Shown: positions 45,305 to 55,498, counted from the stretch's first letter. The stretch is 64,000 bases of DNA from Microbacterium ureisolvens (GCF_019511645.1 NZ_JAEUAX010000008.1:81641-145640), one strand, 5' to 3'. Translations and numbers: made by a program. The notes: generated from the letters alone by a model not told the origin.

Positions 45305-46056
45305 CACGGCGACCGCACCTGAACACCGGCGACGTCGAGCGCCGCGCGCACGGCGCGAGCCAGCTCGACGGCCGACGGCGAGTCGCCGTGCACGCACAGC
45401 GAGGCGGCGGCCGCTCGCACCAGGGAGCCGTCGACGGCCTCGACCACGCCCTCGCGCGCGAGACGCACGGCACGCTCGGCCACCCGCTCGGGGTCGTCCA
45501 GAAGAGCGCCCGGCTGCGTGCGCGGCACGAGCGAGCCGTCGGGCAGATAGCCGCGATCGAGGAACGCCTCATGCACGAACGGCAGGCCGACGGATGCTGC
45601 GGCCCGCTCGATCTCGCCGGGCAGGCCCAGCACCGGCAGAGGCCGGCCGAGCAGCGCCGAGCGGTCCGCGATCGCCCGGGCGACGGCATCGGCCTGCTCC
45701 CGGTCGGCGGTGACGGCGTGGTACAGCGCTCCGTGAGGCTTCACGTAGCGCAGGTCGGCGCCTGCGTCGGCGAGCGCGGCGAGCTGCCGTGCGACGGCGG
45801 TGGTGAGCGCGCCGGGGTCGATCACGACGGCGACGCGACCGAAGTTCGCCCGGTCCGGATACGACGGGTGCGCCCCGACGGCCACGCCGAAGCGCTCCGC
45901 ACGGATGACGGCCTCGCGCATCGAGGCCGGATCGCCCGCGTGCCCGCCGCAGGCCACGTTGGCGCTCGAGATCACCGCGAACATCGCCTCGTCGTCGCCA
46001 GTCGGCACTCCGTCGACGGTCTCGCCGAGGTCCGCGTTGAGGTCGATCGCCGCCAT
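45301..46056 (-). CDS. pxpA: 5-oxoprolinase subunit A (LamB/YcsF family)
   Basis: A 251-residue protein of the LamB/YcsF family. The family signature lies in IDLNADLGE, SANVACGGHAGD and VGAHPSYPDR, and KPHGALYH, RTQPGALL and VHGDSP complete the active-site ring. It supplies the hydrolase part of 5-oxoprolinase, recycling pyroglutamate formed by Gln cyclisation. The ATG is preceded by TAGCGT (46063-46068) with a six-base gap and no Shine-Dalgarno, so this two-gene operon appears to be leaderless. Confidence 0.97.
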   Translation of the reverse strand: MAAIDLNADLGETVDGVPTGDDEAMFAVISSANVACGGHAGDPASMREAVIRAERFGVAVGAHPSYPDRANFGRVAVVIDPGALTTAVARQLAALADAGADLRYVKPHGALYHAVTADREQADAVARAIADRSALLGRPLPVLGLPGEIERAAASVGLPFVHEAFLDRGYLPDGSLVPRTQPGALLDDPERVAERAVRLAREGVVEAVDGSLVRAAAASLCVHGDSPSAVELARAVRAALDVAGVQVRSPW

Positions 46057-46062
46057 GGTTCC

Positions 46063-46068
46063 ACGCTA
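46063..46068 (-). promoter_or_regulatory. -10 element of leaderless pxpA
   Basis: TAGCGT on the minus strand ends six bases before the ATG. This is one of a group of genes in the window with a TAnnnT-like hexamer at this distance and no ribosome-binding site. Confidence 0.5.
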
Positions 46069-46151
46069 TCCCTGCGCGCCGGCGCCGGCGCGGGCGCCGG
46101 CGCGGGCCAGACACCGGCGGGGGCATCCTGCTCACCGCGCAGCGCGCCTCG

Positions 46152-46165
46152 TTACGGATCCGTAA
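46152..46165. promoter_or_regulatory. Perfect 14-bp palindrome upstream of the transporter ATPase
   Basis: TTACGGATCCGTAA is a perfect palindrome 54 bp before the fused ATPase gene and 96 bp from pxpA. A similar but less symmetrical sequence, GGATCCATAAGG, lies at 63858-63869 before the last gene of the window. An operator is likely; the regulator is unknown. Confidence 0.5.
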
Positions 46166-46205
46166 AGGCTGGCGGCCGACAGGTGCGCATTGCGACACCG
46201 CGGGG

Positions 46206-46211
46206 CAGGAT
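46206..46211 (+). promoter_or_regulatory. Possible -10 element of the dppDF-like gene
   Basis: CAGGAT ends seven bases before the ATG of the ATPase gene. The spacer GGAGCGC could also act as a weak Shine-Dalgarno, so a leaderless start is only one reading. Confidence 0.35.
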
Positions 46212-46218
46212 GGAGCGC

Positions 46219-48060
<1,842 letters not shown>

Positions 48061-48092
48061 CCGGCGCCCCTCCGGGATCCCGCAGGGGTGGA

Positions 48093-48117
48093 TCTGCGCA
48101 CGCTCGGCGTGCGCAGA
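48093..48117. terminator. Bidirectional terminator between the ATPase gene and dppC
   Basis: A perfect 11-bp stem (48093-48103 with 48107-48117, loop TCG) lies in the 79-bp gap between the two convergent gene ends. It can close both transcripts. Confidence 0.85.
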
Positions 48118-48139
48118 CCCACGTTGACGAGGTCGCGGC

Positions 48140-49102
48140 TCAGCGTGCCCGCGTGCGCGGATCCATGGCCTCGCGGAGCGATTCGCCGAGGAGGGTGAAG
48201 CCCAGCGCCGTCACCGTGATGCAGATGCCGGGGAGGATCGCGATCCACGGGTTCACCGCGAGCTCGAGCTGCGCGTAGGTGAGCATGCGCCCCCACTCGG
48301 CGGTCTGCGGGACCCCGCCGCCGAGGCCGAGGTACGACAGGCCGGCCGCCTCGATGACCGCGGTCGCGAGCGTCAGCGTGGCCTGGACGATCACCGGCCC
48401 GATGGCGTTCGGCAGGACGTGACTCATCGTGATGCGGCCACGGCCGAGGCCCAGGGTCGCCGCCGACAGCACGTAGTCGCTGGATCTCTGCTGGAGCATC
48501 GACGCGCGCAGGAGGCGGGCGAAGATGGGCACCTGTGCCGCACCGATCGCGATCATGATCGCCAGCGGCGTCTGTCCCATCAGCGCCGCGATCGACACGG
48601 CGAGCAGCAGTGACGGCACCGAGAGCAGGATGTCGACGAACCGCATCACGAGCGTGTCGACCCACCCGCCGAAGGTCGCGGCGACGAGGCCCAGGAGCAT
48701 GCCGCCGACCAGGCCGAGCAGGGTCGACACGACGCCGATCACCAGCGAGGCGCGGGCACCCCAGATGAGCTTGGACAGCATGTCGCCGCCGAAGCGGTCG
48801 AGGCCGAGCGGGAACCCGGGGATCTCGCCGGGGCCGGGGATGTGACCGGGGGTGATGTACTTCTGCCCCGGCAGCTCTTCGGGGCCGTAGGGCGCCAGCC
48901 ACGGGGCGAAGACCGCGACGAGCACGAAGATCGTGATGATGACGGCGCCGACCCATGCGCTCGGGTTGCGGCGCAGCCGCCGGAACACGTCGCGCCAGAA
49001 TCCGCCGCCGCGGGTGCGGGCCGCCAGGAGCTCCCGGTCGTCGACGGAGGTGTCGTCGACCGGTCCGCCGCTGGGGGCGGGAGGAAGCATCGCGGAAGTC
49101 AT
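48140..49102 (-). CDS. Peptide ABC transporter permease, DppC/OppC type
   Basis: A 320-residue inner-membrane permease. The N-terminal RNPSAWVGAVIITIFVLVAVFAPWLAPY segment (first membrane span plus the OppC_N domain) is followed by five more spans and the family EAA loop in LSAATLGLGRGRITMSHVLPN, which docks on the ATPase. The LSYLGLGGGVPQTAEWGRML segment is typical of DppC. Its ATG overlaps the stop of dppB (ATGA), so the two subunits are made in equal amounts. Confidence 0.96.
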   Translation of the reverse strand: MTSAMLPPAPSGGPVDDTSVDDRELLAARTRGGGFWRDVFRRLRRNPSAWVGAVIITIFVLVAVFAPWLAPYGPEELPGQKYITPGHIPGPGEIPGFPLGLDRFGGDMLSKLIWGARASLVIGVVSTLLGLVGGMLLGLVAATFGGWVDTLVMRFVDILLSVPSLLLAVSIAALMGQTPLAIMIAIGAAQVPIFARLLRASMLQQRSSDYVLSAATLGLGRGRITMSHVLPNAIGPVIVQATLTLATAVIEAAGLSYLGLGGGVPQTAEWGRMLTYAQLELAVNPWIAILPGICITVTALGFTLLGESLREAMDPRTRAR

Positions 49103-50106
49103 GAGACCCTCACTCTCGGGTCGATGAAGCTGTACGAGACGTCGACGGCCAGGTTGATGATGGCGTAGATCACCGCGATGAAGAGGATGAACCCCTGCAG
49201 CACGGGGTAGTCGCGCGTGAAGATCGCCCGGGCGAGGAACGACCCGATCCCCGGGTAGGCGAAGACCGACTCGGTGAGGATCGCACCCGACAGGAGCAGT
49301 CCGAACTGCAGGCCGATCGTGGTCACGACCGGCAGCAGGGAGTTGCGCATGATGAACCGGCCCCGGATGGTGCTGCGGGAGATGCCCTTCGCCATGCCGG
49401 TGCGCACGAAGTCCGAATTCTGCACTTCGAGCACCGATGCCCGGGTGATGCGCGTGATGATCGCGAGCGGGATCGTCGCCAGCGCGATGCCGGGGAGGAT
49501 GAGGTGCAGGAAGGCGTCCCACGCGGCATCCCACTCGCCCGTGATGATGCCGTCGAACACGTAGAAGTTCGTGTAGTGCGTGGCGTCCAGCCGCGGATCC
49601 TGACGGCCGTCCGACGGGAGCCAGCCGAGCTGGATCGCGAAGACCCACTTGAGGATGACGCCGAGGAAGAACACCGGGATCGTGATGCCGATGAGGCTGC
49701 CGAAGACCGCCAGGTGGTCTGCGGCCTTTCCATGGCGCCGGGCGGCCCAGTAGCCGACGGTGATGCCGACGGCGACCGCCAGGACGATCGCGAACATCGT
49801 GAGCTCGAGCGTGGCGGGGAACCGCCGGATGAACTCCTCGGTCACGGGCCGCTGCGTCTGGATCGAGACGCCGAAGTTGCCTTGCAGCAGTTGACCCAGC
49901 CACGTGAAGTACTGGGCGATCAAGGGCTCGTTGAAGCCGTACTGCTCGTTGATCTCGGCGACGGCCTCGGGAGTCGCGCGTTCGCCGAGGAGCGCGACGG
50001 CGGGTCCTCCCGGGAGCGCGCGCACCCAGAAGAAGAGCAGCAGGGTCAGTCCGAACAGGGTGGGGATGAGCAGCAGGATGCGCCTGCCGACGGTGCGTAG
50101 CAGCAC
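49099..50106 (-). CDS. Peptide ABC transporter permease, DppB/OppB type
   Basis: A 335-residue permease with six predicted membrane spans. The N-terminus (GRRILLLIPTLFGLTLLLFF) and the motif VRALPGGPAVALLG are typical, and the EAA loop lies in VRTGMAKGISRSTIRGRFIM. The start is GTG with GGAG upstream. It follows the binding-protein gene after 105 bp, a gap holding a 21-bp hairpin, and overlaps dppC. The C-terminal FIDPRVRVS matches the family end. Confidence 0.96.
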   Translation of the reverse strand: MLLRTVGRRILLLIPTLFGLTLLLFFWVRALPGGPAVALLGERATPEAVAEINEQYGFNEPLIAQYFTWLGQLLQGNFGVSIQTQRPVTEEFIRRFPATLELTMFAIVLAVAVGITVGYWAARRHGKAADHLAVFGSLIGITIPVFFLGVILKWVFAIQLGWLPSDGRQDPRLDATHYTNFYVFDGIITGEWDAAWDAFLHLILPGIALATIPLAIITRITRASVLEVQNSDFVRTGMAKGISRSTIRGRFIMRNSLLPVVTTIGLQFGLLLSGAILTESVFAYPGIGSFLARAIFTRDYPVLQGFILFIAVIYAIINLAVDVSYSFIDPRVRVS

Positions 50107-50158
50107 GGGGAGTTCTCCGGGTGGGGCGACGGTCGGTCGCGGGCGAGCGGACGGAGGT

Positions 50159-50203
50159 GACGGATGCCGCTGCCGGCGCCCAGCGCCGGCAGCGGCATCC
50201 GTC
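50159..50203 (-). terminator. 21-bp hairpin between the binding-protein and permease genes
   Basis: A perfect 21-bp stem with a 3-nt loop lies just after the binding-protein stop codon. Such hairpins let the binding protein be made in excess over the permease by partial termination or by protecting the upstream message. Its outer nine bases are GACGGATGC. Confidence 0.88.
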
Positions 50204-50211
50204 CTACAGCG

Positions 50212-51870
50212 TCACTCGCTGAGTTCCACCATGTTGTACACCTCGTCCTGCACCGGGCTCGCCGGGTACGACGTCACGCGCGCGTCGAACGCGAGCGTGG
50301 GCACGGGGTGGGCCAGCGGCACACCGGGCAGGAACTCCATGATCTGCTCGTTGATCGCCTGGTAGGCCGACTCCTGCTCCTCCTCGGTCGCCAGACCGCG
50401 TGCGTCGGTCAGCGCCTGGAAGAGCTCCGGGTTGTCGAAGCCCCACTCGTTCGTCGGCAGGCCGAAGAAGGTCCCGACGAAGTTGTCCGGGTCGTTGTAG
50501 TCGCCGGTCCAGCCGAGCAGGTGGATGCCGTGGTCGGTGCCGCCCTGGATGAGGTCGAGGTACTCGACCCACTCGTTCGTCACCGGGTTGAGGACGATGC
50601 CGACCGCCTCGAGCTGGCTCTGCAGGTTCGTGAAGATCTGCTCGGGGTTGGGCATGTACGGCCGCGAGATGTTCACGGGGTAGTTGAACGTGATCGTCAG
50701 CGGGTTCGCCTCGGTGTAGCCCGCCTCGACCAGGAGCGCCTTGGCGGCCTCGGGGTCGTACGGATACTCGGTGACGCCCTCGTTCCAGCCGATGACCGCG
50801 TCGGGCATGAACTGCGTGGCCGCGACCGTGCCCTCGGGCAGCACCTGCGTGATGAGGGCGTCCTTGTCGATCGCCTGCGCGATCGCCTGGCGCACCTTCA
50901 CGTCGCCCAGGCCCGGCGCCGCCTGGTTCATGCCGAGGTACAGCACGTTGAACGGGTCGCGGTTGACGAGGTTGAAGCCGGCGTCCTCCAGGGCCTGCAG
51001 GTCGGCGGGCGCGACGAGGTCGTACCCGTCGATGCTGCCGGCCTCGAGCGCCTGGCGGCGCGCCGTCGTGTCGCCGATGACGCGGAAGATGACCTCTTCC
51101 ACGACGCCCTGCTCGCCCCAGTAGTCGGGGTTGGCCTTCAGCACGACCTGCTCGCCGGGCGAGGACGAGTCGAAGACGAACGGGCCGGTTCCGGTCGGGT
51201 GGCTCTGGCCGTACTCGCTCTGCACCGGTGCCTCCTCGGTGCCGCCGACCTCATCGGCGCCGTACTCCTCGAGGGCCGTCGGGCTCTGGATCGAGAAGGA
51301 CGGCAGCGACAGCGCCGGGATGAAGCCGGCGAACGGCTGCTTCAGCGTGATGGTCGCCTGCGTCTCGCTGTCGGCGGTGCAGCCGCCGTAGATCGACTCG
51401 TCGCCGAAGCCGCGCATGATGACGCCCCAGTAGTAGGCCATGCTCTGCGAGGCGGCGACGCCGGTGAAGGCGTTCTGGCGGTCGAAGTTGTAGCAGACCG
51501 CCTCGGCGTTGAAGTCGGTGCCGTCGTGGAACTTCACGCCCTCTTCGAGGGTGAAGACGTAGGTCGTGTCGTCGGGCTGGTCCCAGCTCTTGGCGAGCAG
51601 CGGCGCCGGGTCGGCGGTGCCGGGCACCGTGCCGACGAGGCCCTCGAACATCTGGCGTGCGACGCGGAACGTCTCGCCGTCGCTCGCGAAGGCGGGGTCG
51701 AGGCTCGCGGGGTCGCCCGACGCCCCGAAGACGAAGGTCGTGTCGACGTCGCTCGCCTGGTCGTCCCCGCCCCCGTCGTCGCGCTGGCTCGCGCAGGCGG
51801 TGAGGACGATCGCGCCGACGGCGACCGCGGCGGCGCCGGTGAGCCAGCGCCTTCTCGCAGTGTGGAGCAT
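50212..51870 (-). CDS. Peptide ABC transporter substrate-binding lipoprotein
   Basis: A 552-residue family-5 extracellular solute-binding protein (DppA/OppA type). The signal peptide ends in the lipobox VLTACASQ. The signature TTYVFTLEEGVKFHDGTDFN lies near residue 115, and TGTGPFVF, NPDYWG and KVRQAIAQAIDKD are family blocks. The start at 51868-51870 has AAGGTG eight bases upstream; ATGs further up would extend the signal peptide without reason. A TGTAAT -10 box and two direct TGTnTCGA octamers lie upstream. Ligand class (peptides, nickel or other) cannot be told from sequence alone. Confidence 0.96.
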   Translation of the reverse strand: MLHTARRRWLTGAAAVAVGAIVLTACASQRDDGGGDDQASDVDTTFVFGASGDPASLDPAFASDGETFRVARQMFEGLVGTVPGTADPAPLLAKSWDQPDDTTYVFTLEEGVKFHDGTDFNAEAVCYNFDRQNAFTGVAASQSMAYYWGVIMRGFGDESIYGGCTADSETQATITLKQPFAGFIPALSLPSFSIQSPTALEEYGADEVGGTEEAPVQSEYGQSHPTGTGPFVFDSSSPGEQVVLKANPDYWGEQGVVEEVIFRVIGDTTARRQALEAGSIDGYDLVAPADLQALEDAGFNLVNRDPFNVLYLGMNQAAPGLGDVKVRQAIAQAIDKDALITQVLPEGTVAATQFMPDAVIGWNEGVTEYPYDPEAAKALLVEAGYTEANPLTITFNYPVNISRPYMPNPEQIFTNLQSQLEAVGIVLNPVTNEWVEYLDLIQGGTDHGIHLLGWTGDYNDPDNFVGTFFGLPTNEWGFDNPELFQALTDARGLATEEEQESAYQAINEQIMEFLPGVPLAHPVPTLAFDARVTSYPASPVQDEVYNMVELSE

Positions 51871-51988
51871 GTGCTGTGCACCTTCCATGTCGTGTGGGCT
51901 CCGCTGCACATCGTCGTGGAGCAGAGGTGCGCGCAGCCCTCAGCGGGGAGTGATGCTCCGACGCTACCCGCGAAGGAGCGCATCGAGG

Positions 51989-51994
51989 ATTACA
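51989..51994 (-). promoter_or_regulatory. -10 element of the binding-protein gene
   Basis: TGTAAT on the minus strand, preceded by the poorer -35 TCGAAA at 17 bp. The two octamer repeats at 51999-52017 cover the spacer and -35 region. Confidence 0.45.
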
Positions 51995-51998
51995 CCTG

Positions 51999-52017
51999 TG
52001 TCTCGATTGTGTTTCGA
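51999..52017. promoter_or_regulatory. Two direct octamers upstream of the binding-protein gene
   Basis: TGTCTCGA (51999-52006) and TGTTTCGA (52010-52017) start 11 bp apart, one helical turn, so a regulator could bind both on the same face of the DNA. They overlap the spacer of the proposed promoter, a position suited to a repressor. Confidence 0.45.
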
Positions 52018-52114
52018 CAAGGATGGATGCCTCGCACTGGGCGAACTGCATCATGCCCGCGCAGACTCGCGGGCAGATGTGTCAGTCCCTGCGTGTTCGT
52101 GAGGCCCGGACGGC

Positions 52115-52120
52115 TAACGT
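52115..52120 (+). promoter_or_regulatory. -10 element of a leaderless gene
   Basis: TAACGT ends seven bases before the ATG of the spermidine-synthase-like gene; the gap is GGAGCGC. Confidence 0.5.
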
Positions 52121-52127
52121 GGAGCGC

Positions 52128-52991
52128 ATGGCACGCGCGCGGGAGGAAGCATCCGTCCCCTCCGTCCGGCTGTCGGACGGCACGCTCGCCCGCGTGGTGC
52201 GCTCGCCCTTCGCGGGCGGGTGGGAGCTCGACGTCGACGGGACGCCGCAGTCGCACGTGGACCTCGACGATCCGACGCACCTGCACTTCGAGTACGTCGC
52301 GCGCATGGGCGCGGTGATCGACCGGCTCCGGATGCCGGGGCAGCCGCTCACCGCGATCCATCTGGGTGCCGGCGCGCTCACGATCCCGCGCTACATCGAA
52401 CGGACGCGTCCGGGTTCGCGGCAGCAGGTCGTCGAGCTCGAGCCGGCGCTGTGGGACCTGGTGCGCGAGAATCTGCCGCTTCCCCGCGGCGCCTCGATCC
52501 GGGTGCGCATCGGCGACGCGCGCGAGGCGCTGGGGCGCCTGCCCGCGGGCCTGGTGGGCGCGGCCGACCTCGTCGTCTCCGACGTCTACTCCGGCGCCCA
52601 GACGCCCGCGCACCTCACGACGGTCGAGTTCTTCACCGAGGCGGCGCGGTTCCTCGCACCCGCCGGCGTGCTGCTGGTCAACGTCGCCGACGGCGCGGGT
52701 CTCGCGTTCGCCCGCCGCGAGGTCGCCACCGTGCAGGCCGTGCTCGAGCACGTCATCGTGCTCGCGGAGGTGCAGACGCTCAAAGGTCGCCGCTTCGGCA
52801 ACCTCGTCATCGCCGCGTCCCGCGCGCCGCTTCCGACCGAGTGGCTGCCGCGGCTCATGGCGGCCGGGCCGCACCCCGCCAAGGTCGCCGAAGGCCGGGA
52901 GCTCGACGAGTTCGCGCGGGGCGCGCGGGTGGCCACCGACGCCGACGCCACGCCGTCGCCCAAGCCCTCGGCATCCGTCTTCACCCGCTGA
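52128..52991 (+). CDS. Spermidine-synthase-like methyltransferase-fold protein
   Basis: A 287-residue protein with the spermine/spermidine synthase fold. The nucleotide-binding stretch HLGAGALTIPRYI and the acidic VELEP segment are clear, as are DAREALG and DLVVSDVYSGAQ. Members of this group in actinobacteria often lack the polyamine-site residues and serve unknown reactions, so polyamine synthesis should not be assumed. It stands alone, divergent from the transporter operon. Confidence 0.85.
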   Translation: MARAREEASVPSVRLSDGTLARVVRSPFAGGWELDVDGTPQSHVDLDDPTHLHFEYVARMGAVIDRLRMPGQPLTAIHLGAGALTIPRYIERTRPGSRQQVVELEPALWDLVRENLPLPRGASIRVRIGDAREALGRLPAGLVGAADLVVSDVYSGAQTPAHLTTVEFFTEAARFLAPAGVLLVNVADGAGLAFARREVATVQAVLEHVIVLAEVQTLKGRRFGNLVIAASRAPLPTEWLPRLMAAGPHPAKVAEGRELDEFARGARVATDADATPSPKPSASVFTR

Positions 52992-53087
52992 CCGTCACGG
53001 ATCCGCCGGCCCGGCGTGGCACGACCGCGACCCGGGAGAGGGCAAGGCACACTGGATAGGCCACCGGCGCGGCGAAGGGAGTCAGAC

Positions 53088-53615
53088 GTGAGCTACATCA
53101 GCGGGTACGACCCCGACACTCTCCGCGAGAAGGTGAACGCGAGTCAGTGCAGGGAGCGGCTGGAGGAGATCGGCGACCAGCGGAGCCTTCCTGCTCTCCT
53201 CGAGCGGGTGTGGCTGCTCAAGGTGCTCGATCGCGCGGACGAGGCCCTCGTCATCTCGGAGCAGTCGGTGCGCGTCGCGCGCATGGCGGGCACCCGCAAA
53301 GACCTGCTGCGAGCCCGCATCCTGCACGCCACCGTGCTGCAGGCCCGCGGCGCGTACGCCGCCGCCGAGCAGGAGCTCACGACGTGCGCCGAGGAGGCGG
53401 ACGGCCAGGGCTGGGCCGGCATCGGGGCCTTCGCGTACCAGCACCGTGGCAAGGTCAACTACGACGCGGGCGACTTCGAGGCCGCCCGCAAGGACTTCAA
53501 GCGGGCACTGTTCCTGCGCCAGGAATCCGGCGCCACCGAGGACCAGCTCGAGTCCACCCTCCTCGCCATCGACGCCGCCGACCGGCGCCGGGCCGCAGCA
53601 TCCGTAGCCAGCTGA
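53088..53615 (+). CDS. TPR-type helical repeat protein
   Basis: A 175-residue, all-helical soluble protein. The segments around residues 40-75, 80-115 and 118-150 have TPR-like Ala/Gly/Tyr spacing (for example RGAYAAAEQEL and AGDFEAARKDFKRALFLR). The GTG start is chosen by the Shine-Dalgarno GAAGGGAG six bases upstream. Such small TPR proteins bind protein partners; none is identifiable here. It is followed after 50 bp by the SprT-like gene. Confidence 0.85.
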   Translation: MSYISGYDPDTLREKVNASQCRERLEEIGDQRSLPALLERVWLLKVLDRADEALVISEQSVRVARMAGTRKDLLRARILHATVLQARGAYAAAEQELTTCAEEADGQGWAGIGAFAYQHRGKVNYDAGDFEAARKDFKRALFLRQESGATEDQLESTLLAIDAADRRRAAASVAS

Positions 53616-53652
53616 GGTGGGCACCGAAACCCTGAGTGTCGGAGATACGTTC

Positions 53653-53658
53653 TAGTCT
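53653..53658 (+). promoter_or_regulatory. -10 element of a leaderless gene
   Basis: TAGTCT ends seven bases before the ATG of the SprT-like gene. No Shine-Dalgarno is present. Confidence 0.5.
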
Positions 53659-53665
53659 CGCGCAC

Positions 53666-54157
53666 ATGTCGGATCTGCATCGCGTGCGGCACTGGGCCGA
53701 GGCCCTGATCGCCCTCCACCTCGACGGCTCGTGGAGCTTCGCGTTCGACAACGCGAAGCGCCGGGCGGGGCTGTGCGACTACACGCACAAGCGCATCAGC
53801 GTGTCGCGCTACCTCGCCGCGCGGTACGACGACGACACCAACCACCAGACGCTGCTGCACGAGGTGGCGCACGCGCTGGCCGGCCCGCGGGCCGGCCACG
53901 GCGCCCGGTGGAAGGCCGTCGCGCGCGAACTCGGCTACGTCGGCGGCACGACCCACAACGGCGAGACGGCGACCGAGCTCGCCCCCTGGATCGGCGTCTG
54001 CCCCGCAGGTCACGTCGCGTACCGCCATCGCAAGGCGACGAGGCCCACGTCGTGCGCCAAGTGCGCCCCGCACTTCGACGAGCGCCACGGCTTCACCTGG
54101 ACCCGCCGCGAGATCACCCGCGCGACCCGTCTGGCCGCGATGACCCCGCGCGACTGA
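53666..54157 (+). CDS. SprT-like zinc metalloprotease
   Basis: A 163-residue protein of the SprT-like family. The active-site motif LLHEVAHALAG gives His65, Glu66 and His69, with GHGARWKAVARELG downstream supplying the third ligand region. A C-terminal zinc ribbon follows (VCPAGHVAYRH, then SCAKCAPHF). Eukaryotic relatives such as Spartan cleave DNA-protein crosslinks; a role in protein-DNA repair is a family-based guess. The ATG has no ribosome-binding site. Confidence 0.9.
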   Translation: MSDLHRVRHWAEALIALHLDGSWSFAFDNAKRRAGLCDYTHKRISVSRYLAARYDDDTNHQTLLHEVAHALAGPRAGHGARWKAVARELGYVGGTTHNGETATELAPWIGVCPAGHVAYRHRKATRPTSCAKCAPHFDERHGFTWTRREITRATRLAAMTPRD

Positions 54158-54163
54158 CCCGCG

Positions 54164-54805
54164 TCAGTACGCGGCGAAAACCCCGTCGCGCAGCACGGGA
54201 ACGACGGATGCCGCATCCACGGCGGCCGCGTTCAGCACCTCGTCGCGCGCGTCACGGGCGAGAAGCTCCTGCCCCGAGCCGCCGGCCGTGAGCAGGTGGC
54301 GCAGAGCGCCGCGCAGCCCGCGGAACGCCTCGCACGCGGCGGCGGCCTCCGGCGAGGTGTGGTCGACGCCGAGATCGCCGAGCGCGTCGACGATCGCGCC
54401 CGCCCCCAGCTGGTCCTCGACCGCGAATCGCAGCGGGGCCCCCCGCTCCCGGCCGGCGAGCTCGCCCGCAGCGATCACCGCGATGCTCGTGCGCGCGGCG
54501 CGCTCGTGCTGGATGTCGAGAACGGCCCGGGCGACCGCCGCGGCGTTGCGGAGGGATCCGAGGAGCACCACGGCGCCGGAGTCGGCCGCCGCCTGGGCTA
54601 CCGCCGCGCCGTTGATCGATTCGGCGTGCGCGGCTCCGTCGAGCGCCACGCTCTCGCCGCGGGCGACGGCATCCGTCACCGTCGTGGAGAACCGCAGCAC
54701 GTCGACGACCACGACGACGTCGGCGGCGGCGAGGCGCCGGACTCCGTCGATCCCCCAGTCGTGACGAACCTGGTAGCGGTGCTGGTCGAAGGGGCTCTCG
54801 GGCAT
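54164..54805 (-). CDS. ComB-like 2-phosphosulfolactate phosphatase family protein
   Basis: A 213-residue protein of the ComB family, recognised by VVVVDVLRFSTTVTDAVARG, VLLGSLRNAAAVAR and a conserved middle block. ComB removes phosphate from 2-phosphosulfolactate in coenzyme M synthesis, but actinobacteria do not make coenzyme M, so the true substrate here is open. TAGGCT (54812-54817) ends six bases before the ATG. Confidence 0.85.
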   Translation of the reverse strand: MPESPFDQHRYQVRHDWGIDGVRRLAAADVVVVVDVLRFSTTVTDAVARGESVALDGAAHAESINGAAVAQAAADSGAVVLLGSLRNAAAVARAVLDIQHERAARTSIAVIAAGELAGRERGAPLRFAVEDQLGAGAIVDALGDLGVDHTSPEAAAACEAFRGLRGALRHLLTAGGSGQELLARDARDEVLNAAAVDAASVVPVLRDGVFAAY

Positions 54806-54811
54806 CCGTCC

Positions 54812-54817
54812 AGCCTA
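54812..54817 (-). promoter_or_regulatory. -10 element of the leaderless ComB-like gene
   Basis: TAGGCT on the minus strand with a six-base gap to the start codon. The same hexamer stands before the membrane-protein gene that starts at 20741. Confidence 0.5.
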
Positions 54818-54870
54818 GGCGGCAGCATCCGTCTCCCCGTCTGGGCGACAGCCGCGTTCGGATCGCGCGT

Positions 54871-54930
54871 CTCACCGAGACGACACGTCACCTCCGCGCA
54901 TATCGTGCGCGCTCGGTGAGGTCGCACGAT
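54871..54930. repeat. Two interleaved inverted repeats
   Basis: CTCACCGAG (54871-54879) pairs with CTCGGTGAG (54912-54920), while ATCGTGCG (54902-54909) pairs with CGCACGAT (54923-54930). The order A-B-A'-B' is that of an H-type pseudoknot. It lies between two divergent genes and could be an RNA structure or two overlapping operators. Confidence 0.5.
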
Positions 54931-54987
54931 GTCGGCGCTCGGCGCAACCCCGGATTCGGTGAGGGAGCGGGTGCGACACTGGAGCGC

Positions 54988-55497
54988 ATGCGGATCCTGC
55001 TGAAGTTCGTGATCGACTGCGATGCCGACGCCGCGTGGCGGGCGGTGCATTCGCCCCGGGCGGTGGCCGAGCTCTACGGGCCGCTGATGGACCTCGCCCC
55101 GCTCGTGCCGAGCGGCCTGCCGACCTCCTGGACCCCCGGCGACGACGTGCCGGTGCAGCTTTCCGCGTTCGGCGCGGTGCCGATGGGACGGCAGCTCATC
55201 CACGTCAGCGAGCGCTCGGTCGACGAGCCGGGCGGCCGGGTCCGGATCTTCCGCGACAGCGGCATCCCGCTCACGGGTCCGCTCGCCAGCCTCGACGTGT
55301 GGGACCACCAGATGGCGGTGTCCCCCGCGCCCGGTCAGCCCGGCAAGACGCTGTGGCGCGACCGGCTCGTCATCGGCGGCCCCACCGCACCCCTTCTCTG
55401 GCCGGTGCTGTGGGGCGTGTGGCAGTGGCGGGCCGCGCGTGTGCGCGCCCTCGCCCCCACGTGGGCTCACGACCCCGAATCGCTGCCCGAGGAGTGA
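54988..55497 (+). CDS. SRPBCC-like protein
   Basis: A 169-residue protein with a SRPBCC/polyketide-cyclase-like start (MRILLKFVIDCDADAAWRAV, then SPRAVAELYGPLMDL) and a beta-rich middle ending in a helix with LWPVLWGVWQWR. This fold binds lipids or other hydrophobic molecules. The match is by pattern only and no ligand is suggested. GACACT ends seven bases before the ATG, a possible leaderless start. Confidence 0.75.
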   Translation: MRILLKFVIDCDADAAWRAVHSPRAVAELYGPLMDLAPLVPSGLPTSWTPGDDVPVQLSAFGAVPMGRQLIHVSERSVDEPGGRVRIFRDSGIPLTGPLASLDVWDHQMAVSPAPGQPGKTLWRDRLVIGGPTAPLLWPVLWGVWQWRAARVRALAPTWAHDPESLPEE

Positions 55498-55498
55498 G

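Noticed and set aside
46076..46110. GCGCCGGCGCGG tandem-like tract as a functional repeat
   Set aside because: It is short, imperfect and explained by high GC in an intergenic region.
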